Shown here: piece by piece, positions 57,701 to 64,000 of the stretch
How positions within the stretch are numbered: position 1 is the first letter of the stretch
How the letters are laid out: the number at the start of each line of letters is the position of its first letter
Origin: Zygnema cylindricum
Taxonomy: Eukaryota > Streptophyta > Zygnematophyceae > Zygnematales > Zygnemataceae
Reading direction: 5' to 3'
NCBI GenBank assembly: GCA_037447655.1
Contig: JBBHKE010000892.1
Coordinates: 140,774-204,773 of the forward strand
DNA length: 64,000 nucleotides
Program-made: the position numbers and the translations under genes
The notes under the pieces: generated by a model
The model's database searches: none
Told to the model about the DNA's origin: nothing
Seen by the model: the letters and a program-made list of their open reading frames with translations, nothing else

Positions 57701-59133
57701 TTGCTATATATAAACTGAAGCAACCCCCTAGGTCATGAAATTTGAAAGTAAATCAATTGTGTCAAAGTGAGGGTTTCCCTAAGATTCAGTGTGACCACTT
57801 AGTCTATTACAAAGAAATACTGAATATTATCATTGCCATCTATGTAGACGACTTAATGATAATGGAGACATAAAAAACGACATATCAAAGATTAAAAAGA
57901 TGTTATCTAACTCATTCGAAATGAAAGATTTAGGCGAGATAAAATACGTTCTTGGCATTTAAGTCACTAGAAACAAAGAGGAGAAAACCATTCAATTATC
58001 ACAAAGGAAATCGATTGGAGAGTTACTCACCAGGTTTACTCCTAGACGCAAATTAAATTTCAACTTCGGTCGAATTAGGAGAAAAGTTCATTAAAGAGAT
58101 CTCTGAATACCAATATGACCGAATAAAAGCACCATATCGCGAAATAGTGGGAGCACTCATTTATGCCATGAATTGTACTTGTCCGGATATAGCACCAGCT
58201 GTCGGAATTCTGAGCAGGTTCCTACAGTGACCAGAAAAATAACATTGCTTACTCCAAGACGCAAATGCAGTTTCAACTCTACTCGAATTATGAGAGAAGT
58301 TCATTAAGGAGCTCTCCGAATACAAGGATGACCCCATAGAAGCACCGTATCGAGAGGGAGTGGGAGCACTCATTTACGACATGAAATGTACGCGTCTGGA
58401 TATCGTAACAACCGTCAAAATTCTAAAGAGGTTCCTACACAGACGAGGAAAACAGCATTGGTCAGCAACAAAACGAGTTCTTTAATGCCTTAAAGGAACG
58501 ATCAACTATACTCTTACACTCGACGGAAAGCACGGCAGCATAAATTCATGCATTCAAAACAGCACAAAATCACCAGCAGGATGGCTGCAACATCGACAAT
58601 GGAAGCGTGAGTTGGAGTTCCAAACTTCAAAAGACCGTCGCCATCTCCACAATGGAAGCAGAGTACATGGCAGAAGCAACCATAGTAAATATTATGGCAA
58701 AGAGTTTCTAAAGCTTTACATTCAATCTAGAAAAACTTTAATTTACACGGACAGTCAGAGCTGTCTAGCCCTAATTAAAAATTATATTAATCATCCTAAG
58801 ACAAAACACATCTCTATGAGATACGATTTTATCAGGGATAACACTACAGTGGAAGCGGTGGCCTTCTATTACATGCCGGAGAAGGAGAACGCCGCAGACA
58901 TGCTTTCTAAACCAATCGTGACTAACAAGTTGCTTCTATATAGTGGAAAAGCAGGTTTAAAAGAAAGAAAGTTTCTTGAAGAGGGAGAATTTTCTAAGTC
59001 TAAAGAGAAAGATGAGGAGATTTGTAAGTCTAACGAAAAGGAGGAGGAAACTTCTAAGTCTAAAGTGAACAAGGGAAAAAATTCTACGACTAAGGTAAAC
59101 AAAAAAACGGAAGATGGAAATGAAAGAAGGTGA
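54755..59133 (+). pseudogene. Heavily decayed Ty1/copia gag-pol with internal tandem duplications
   Basis: Same family as the fragment at 1-1685. Gag (LSLPLEYKPIL, NEVVKALLKNEFNTQI) begins near 54760 and its zinc knuckle is degenerate (CFYSDKFRHFISVYC). Integrase lies at 56124-56471 (CLRSDNGREYLSSEFKKFL, HQLTAPGTAQQNGVAKRMNR) with a 51-bp repeat. RT spans 57239-57960 (ARLVAKGYTQKEGINYQKTF, VEQIDVKTAFLHGK, YVDDLM), and RNase H is at 58612-58930 (TMEAEYMAEA, TKHISMRYDFIRD, ENAADMLSKP). A Lys/Glu/Ser-rich tail ends at 59131-59133. Dozens of stops. Several segments are tandemly duplicated (56.29, 57.0-57.3 and 58.04-58.39 kb). A purine run GGAAATGAAAGAAGG at the end may be the PPT. Confidence 0.85.
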
Positions 59134-59337
59134 GAGCGCCTAAATAGTTTTTAGCGACTCATTTCCGAACCTGGACATTCGCGAGGACCACCAAAACAAT
59201 CTCACAGTAACATTGGAGGATCACTTCCGAGTCTTATTAATTGGATGCCCGTATTTTGAACGTCGCATTAATAGGTGGACTATTTCCGAACCTAGTCCTA
59301 TGAGTGTCGTCAACGGCAGCACACTTAACGCGACTTA

Positions 59338-60115
59338 GGGTATGTCCCCATGTACTTGCAACTTAACGAACTTACTTTGTATTTTAGCGCGGATCCGCCG
59401 GACCCGGTTTTCAAGTGTCCCTATGCATAAAAACGAAATCGTAACTTACGTTTGTGACCATTGTATACGTCGACAATACCTACGACGGCTGTCAGCGTCT
59501 ACTATCTGTGTTGTCGTACGTTATTTTTCGTAACTTTTTTTGACGTCGCATGGCTTACCATGACATTGTAGACGTACCGCCTTCCAGCCTGTGCCATTTC
59601 ATAGTTGAAGAAGATGCGCTTTGCCTTCGTGTCGCCTGTCCGGTCGACATGAAATAGAATCAAAATTTCGAGAGCCCTCCTAAAAAAAAAAACAGTACTG
59701 AACGAAAATGGACAAAACCAATCAAATTGCGTACTTTTTTTCGTCGTATTAAAGGCAAAAAGGCAAAACATAGCGAATTCTTTACTTTTCTATGTCTTTG
59801 GAAATCGTATGAAATTTTTCCAAAATTATGGCACGTGCGAATATATGTTCCTATTTGTTTATCGAAAAGACCTAGTTTTAAAACACATCGTGCATGTGTT
59901 TTGAACATAGGTTTGAAGATGACGTTTTTTGTGTGGAATTGTGTCGAAAAACACAAGACGACAAATTTTCGTACATCCTAAGTTCGAGGATGACGCAAAT
60001 TGTACTCTACAAATTTGCGATTCCTTTGTACAGTTGCAACTTAGGCATTACGACGCTAAGTTTTACAAGAAAACGATAGAAAAAAACCCTTACTTATGCA
60101 CATGGGGACATACCG
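59338..60115. mobile_element. 778-bp PIF/Harbinger-like MITE, TSD TTA
   Basis: Left GGGTATGTCCCCATGT matches the complement of the right end CGGTATGTCCCCATGT. Flanks are TTA at 59335-59337 and 60116-60118. A 3-bp TTA duplication is typical of PIF/Harbinger. No transposase. Related ends appear at 42.8, 43.84 and 48.34 kb. Confidence 0.75.
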
Positions 60116-60118
60116 TTA

Positions 60119-61156
60119 GTTTTGATGAATCAAATTTTTGCAGGTGCGTTTGTTGTTTGAAATGGTCTTGCACGCTATCGTGGCACTTACGCATCGCCGC
60201 ATCTGGTTTCAAACGGTCTTGCACGGACCAAATTTGACAACGAAACTTACATTTATGGAAGTTACGCCAAAGTAAAAATTTGTTTCATAAACATTTGGCG
60301 ACGATTCTATCACACGTCGTTGGGATTTGATCGTTGTAGACTTTATCGCATTTCAAGGAAGGTTCGCGGTCAACTATGGTCTCGGTTAAAGCTACGAATA
60401 AATCGGCGCAGAATAAAGTGGGAGTGTTGTTTTTAGTGCGACTGTGGACAATCATTCCAGTTCAGTACTTAGCCGATTTTGGCCTCACGCGAAATCGAAT
60501 CCTACCTACTTTGACCCGCGATATTTAGGGTACATTATTTTGGGTGGCTATGTGTGTCAGCTCCTCTGTAATTGCATTATTGTAGGCGCATTATTGGCAC
60601 GTGGCGTTTTGTCATTGGACTGCCATTTAGATTCTTTCTTGCCGTTAAAGTCAAGTAGGCTGTTTTTGCAAATGTAGATCATCATTCACAGAGAGGCAAG
60701 ATCAAGACAAGGCTTTTTTGATAGGGACAAAACTCTCTGGATTTACATTATGTATTTTTCCTACTTTCTTTAATAGATTTCTTAAAGCCTCCACCGATCT
60801 TGTTTACATGTGAATGCCTCTCCGTCTCCTATCATTTTTAATCTCTGCACTCCGTGACAAGTCTGAGATTGGACGTGAGTTTCCTTTGCTAGATTGGACG
60901 TCCGTCGTCCCAAGTCTTCACTTGGTTACTCGAAATGGTCGACTCCGGTTTTCAAGTAAATCGCCACCAACCCTCATATCACGTGTAGCGAGTGTGCACT
61001 CATTTACTTTGAGTCATTTCGAGTGTGAGCGGACCTCATTGCACCCTGATATAGAGTGGAGACCTCATACTAATTCACCACACTGTACCTCACACAGTCG
61101 CTCACAAATTGGAGCATGAGGATTTGTACACATATAATTCACAAAACAAGCAAAAA
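60119..61156. other. Intergenic, no gene recognised
   Basis: Small open frames (for example 60444-60677 and 60814-61119) have no family resemblance. No repeats noted apart from general AT-richness. Confidence 0.5.
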
Positions 61157-61314
61157 CATTTTGTTGGATTGGCACATGAATGCCACTTTGATACGGGGTA
61201 GAATATAGAATATGCATACTCGTAGCAGCCCGTAATAAATGGGTACTGACCGCCAGGCTCTACATTGAGCTAGAGGCCCGCCAAGCTCTACATTGAGGAA
61301 GAGGCACAGACATT

Positions 61315-62407
61315 TGCAATTTTGTGTCCTCCATTGGACTACAGAATACACAAAGCCTCTAGATAGTTGTTAACTAGCCCACTTTAACCCACAGCCACTG
61401 CTGGCTAGGTAATCAAGCTGACATCTGAATGAACCCCTGTGCAGCTTGGACTCCCTTGAGTCTGTAGGAAAAAGAATCTCTGAAAACGCGCTTGGACTCC
61501 CTTGAGTCTGTAGGAAAAAGAATCTCTGAAAACGCCCAACCAGGCGATAAGTTATGAGGCAGTAAAAATGCCGATTTGTACAAACTCTCAAAGGGAGAGG
61601 TGACTACCTACCAAAATTTTCTAAGTCCTGATTCTCTCTAATAACTTCTATCTATTGAAGTACGGACCAATCAGATTACTGTATCGTACAAAAAAGTACT
61701 ACTGTCGGTGTACCTTTTGTACGGCCTATGTACGACAAGGCTATTAAGCGGACGCGTGTCCGCATTTCCTTCGTCCGTACGTTCCTCGGAATTCCTATGA
61801 CCGAATGTCATCTTTCCACGTGTCTTCAGATCATGCCACGTCACAAAACGCCAAAGTGACCACTCCGGGATTTCGGCGATGATGTGCGCCGTTGGATTTT
61901 ATGCAAAACGCAATCTTAGACGTAATAAATACTTGCGCGGCATTTGTTTCGCTGTCGAAACAAAATGTGTGGTATCCGTTTTGAATTAGTATCGTACGAC
62001 GTACTTTGTAAAACTGAATCTATGTGCGCCGTAAACAGTTGTAGTTAAATGGATTTAATTCACCCGAACTATATATATATATATATATATATCTATCACA
62101 TACCATAGCACTTAGCATTGGTCCTAGTCTATTAGGATAAACCTGACCGCTACCGGTCACCTTGACGAACTGTAAGTACCGAGACCAAATCTCTGGTCCG
62201 TCAAGTATATTTTTAGTAACCTACTAAAAATAGCTGCGTGTTGGACCAAGGCAGCCATGGATCAACCACCCTCTCTAACCTTTAGTGACTACAACAAGTA
62301 TGGGGGCTAGAGAGCGGAGGTGGAGGCAAGCTGTCCGTCCTTTTTTTTTCCTTTTATACAACATATTTAAACCTAGAAAATACTCTAAAAATCTTTAAAT
62401 TTCAACA
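61315..62407 (-). mobile_element. Solo LTR of the 34-38 kb copia family, TSD ACATT
   Basis: On the minus strand it runs TGTTGAAATT...CAAAATTGCA, TG...CA, flanked by ACATT at 61310-61314 and 62408-62412. Shared blocks with 34105-35298 include TCTAAGTCCT, TACGGACCAATCAGATTACT and CAGCCATGG. More diverged than the 34/37-kb pair. It is nested within the TRIM 5' LTR. Confidence 0.82.
62070..62093. repeat. TA dinucleotide microsatellite
   Basis: About 11 TA units inside the solo LTR. Confidence 0.9.
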
Positions 62408-62680
62408 ACATTGAGCTAGAGGCACAGTGGTAGTGTTACTAAAGTGAAAGGTTCCAGGTTCTGGTGGTAGTGTTACTAAAGTGAAAGGTGTTACTAAAGT
62501 GAAAGGTCCTTGTATCTGGTGGTAGTGTTACTAAAGTGAAAGGTCCCAGGTTCGAGCCGTGGCCGGCTCAATTTTTCCTGGATTGGGACATGCCGAATCT
62601 TGGATTTCGTGGAAATCTAACATGGTATCAAAGCCAGCGGGATTGTGGATGGATTGACCTGCCTCCCCGTGAGCGGGGGG

Positions 62681-62916
62681 TGTTGGATTGGCACGTGAAT
62701 GCTGGTTCAATATGGGGTAGAATATGGATTATGCATACTTGTTGCTGCCCGTAATAAATGGGTACGGACCCGCCAGGCTCTACATCGAGATGGTGGGAGC
62801 TGGTGGCACTGTGGTAGTGCGTTTGCAACTGAAGTGAAAGGTCCGAGATCGAGCCCTGGCCGGCTCAATTTCCCTAGTATAGAACATGCCGAATCTCAAT
62901 TTCTAGGAAATTAACA
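62681..62916 (+). mobile_element. TRIM 3' LTR (236 bp)
   Basis: TGTTGGATTGGCACGTGAAT ... GGAAATTAACA. Contains the tRNA-like sequence in its 3' half. Confidence 0.85.
62797..62867 (+). ncRNA. tRNA-like cloverleaf inside the TRIM LTR
   Basis: A 71-nt sequence foldable as a tRNA. Acceptor GAGCTGG/CCGGCTC (7 bp with one G-T). D stem GCAC/GTGC around TGTGGTA. Anticodon stem TTTGC/GTGAA with two wobbles and a 7-nt loop AACTGAA. T arm CCGAG/CCTGG is decayed here but perfect in the 38.5-kb copy. The loop lacks the universal U33 and no intact B box remains in this copy, so it is not a functional tRNA gene. A Pol III promoter origin is likely. Confidence 0.7.
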
Positions 62917-62921
62917 CATTT

Positions 62922-64000
62922 CACTCCAAGCATCACCATAACCACAAGAAACTCAATCCAATACGCGTATGTTAGATTGATCTTTTGCCCCTCATGTACT
63001 GTCCTTACTTTCTAACGCGTAAATAACAAACTCCTAATTTAATATAATCCTCCACTTACTCCCAACAGATTTAATCCATGACTGGACCACTACTTGTTCA
63101 TTGTTGAAGAGGACGACACACAAGAAAGCATAGACGTGCTTTTCTCAAGAACAAAATGAAACAAGATGAAAAACACATGCAAAGTACTACGACGCACTAA
63201 ACTATATCTGACTAAAACAAATAACATCTATATTGCACGAAACGAATCGATGTATATATTGACGAATTAAAGGAGACAAACATACTTCACTCGACTTCAG
63301 TCGATCCATTGATTCACACAATATCCTCTTGCAGTCAAATAACTACATAACGAGTGTCGAATCGGTGCCATCAAAGGAAAGCACAGTCTTGCATGATCTG
63401 AGGAAGGTACATTCGTAAAGATCGACCTTTTCAAGGATTCAAAAGCTTAATGGTGAGTTTGCGTCAAGCATTCCACGCACTCACGATGACGACACGTGTA
63501 TGACCAAAGATCACGAGGTTAAAGATAATTCGAGAAAGTTGTTTTTGAAAGAGAAGACGAAGCAAGATATATGGTGAATATGGGTCAACATGGTAAAAAA
63601 GATATATCACATTGAACTCGAAGAGTATCTAAAAGTGCGACTCCAAGGGATAGCAAAAATCGGCCTATGGATTGGATTCAATTTCTGATACCCTTTTATG
63701 TGTGTGGTTACGGAGGTTGCCCTCCGTCAACGCAAAAGGTCATTCCAAAATTTTATGCTATCAGCCCTAAATCTGTTGTAAAAAATCTGTTTTTCACAAA
63801 AAATCATTTGTCGTGTGCGCCTTTGTATGAGCTACCGGATTCTACAAGATTTTTGAGCGTCTACAAGATTCTAAAAGTCAACGTCACCACAATTCTTAGT
63901 GTGAATGTTGAATTGGCACGAGGTTGTTGTTCAATATCGGGGTGTAATGTGGTCCGCTCACTGTTGGTTTTATGCGATCTTTGGCAATTCATCAATATCG
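62922..64000. other. Intergenic to window end; LTR-start-like sequence at 63906
   Basis: No gene recognised. TGTTGAATTGGCACGAGG at 63906 resembles the TRIM LTR start (TGTTGGATTGGCAC), and GGGGTGTAATGT follows at similar spacing. It may be the left end of another, diverged copy. Confidence 0.4.

Larger units (their letters stand above)
61162..62916 (+). mobile_element. tRNA-bearing TRIM retrotransposon with 5-bp TSD CATTT
   Basis: Target duplication CATTT at 61157-61161 and 62917-62921. The 5' LTR is 61162-62622 (TGTTGGATTGGCACATG...ATCTAACA) and is split by a solo LTR. The internal region is only 62623-62680 and holds a primer site TGGTATCAAAGCC (12 of 13 bases complementary to the tRNA-iMet 3' end) and a purine tract GAGCGGGGGG. 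The 3' LTR is 62681-62916. No coding capacity, so it must be mobilised in trans. The 5' LTR has expanded by short internal duplications (repeats of GGTAGTGTTACTAAAGTGAA around 62429-62540). Confidence 0.88.

Noticed and set aside
62797-62867. Genuine tRNA gene
   Set aside because: Folds as a tRNA, but lacks U33, has a decayed T arm in this copy, and recurs only inside TRIM LTRs, so it is treated as LTR-embedded tRNA-like sequence.

Overview
This is a eukaryotic nuclear window, AT-rich and dense in transposable elements. It contains one host gene that can be assembled convincingly, on the minus strand at about 7.5-19.7 kb, with many short GT-AG introns. Almost everything else is layered mobile DNA. 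The green lineage is suggested by three things: extensin-like SPPP/PPPP protein segments, LTR elements whose primer sites match the plant-type initiator tRNA-Met (its 3' end in one family, its anticodon arm in another), and a cytosine-methyltransferase-bearing Ty3/gypsy element of a kind previously described, as I recall, from a charophyte alga and dinoflagellates. A streptophyte or other green alga is my best guess. The species cannot be fixed from the sequence.

Layout. 1-1.7 kb: decayed Ty1/copia gag on the minus strand. 3.0-5.6 kb: DNA-transposon-like repeats with strong hairpins and a TA-flanked MITE. 7.55-19.73 kb: a 21-exon gene for a predicted secreted ExeM/NucH-type nuclease (EEP fold). 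Its protein holds two complete, tandemly duplicated nuclease modules separated and followed by proline-rich segments. 19.8-25 kb: low-complexity DNA and two adjacent MITEs. 25.5-28.26 kb: copia pol, minus strand. 28.26-41.28 kb: a Ty3/gypsy element, plus strand, ordered protease - C5-cytosine methyltransferase - RT - RNase H - integrase - PHD finger. It is broken by stops and frameshifts, and its integrase is interrupted by a 4.5-kb composite insertion with a 5-bp target duplication. That insertion contains a gag-only (TR-GAG-like) copia derivative. 41.3-48.3 kb: MITEs, including an hAT-like element with 8-bp target duplications that carries a 62-bp satellite. 48.3-59.1 kb: three more degenerate copia/LTR bodies in both orientations. 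59.3-60.1 kb: a Harbinger-like MITE with TTA target duplications. 61.16-62.92 kb: a miniature LTR retrotransposon (TRIM) with a 58-bp internal region, a 5-bp target duplication, and LTRs carrying a whole tRNA-like cloverleaf. A solo LTR of the 34-38 kb copia family is nested in it.

How the parts relate. The nuclease would hydrolyse extracellular DNA, plausibly while held in the wall by its proline-rich tails. The gypsy polyprotein joins a DNA-methylation writer and a chromatin reader to the retrotransposition enzymes, which suggests that the element manages its own chromatin. The gag-only copia at 34-38 kb looks like a parasite of the full-length copia family represented at 51-54.7 kb. One LTR family occurs four times (28.4, 34.1, 37.3 and 61.3 kb). 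The tRNA-bearing TRIM LTR occurs at 38.5 kb and 61-63 kb.
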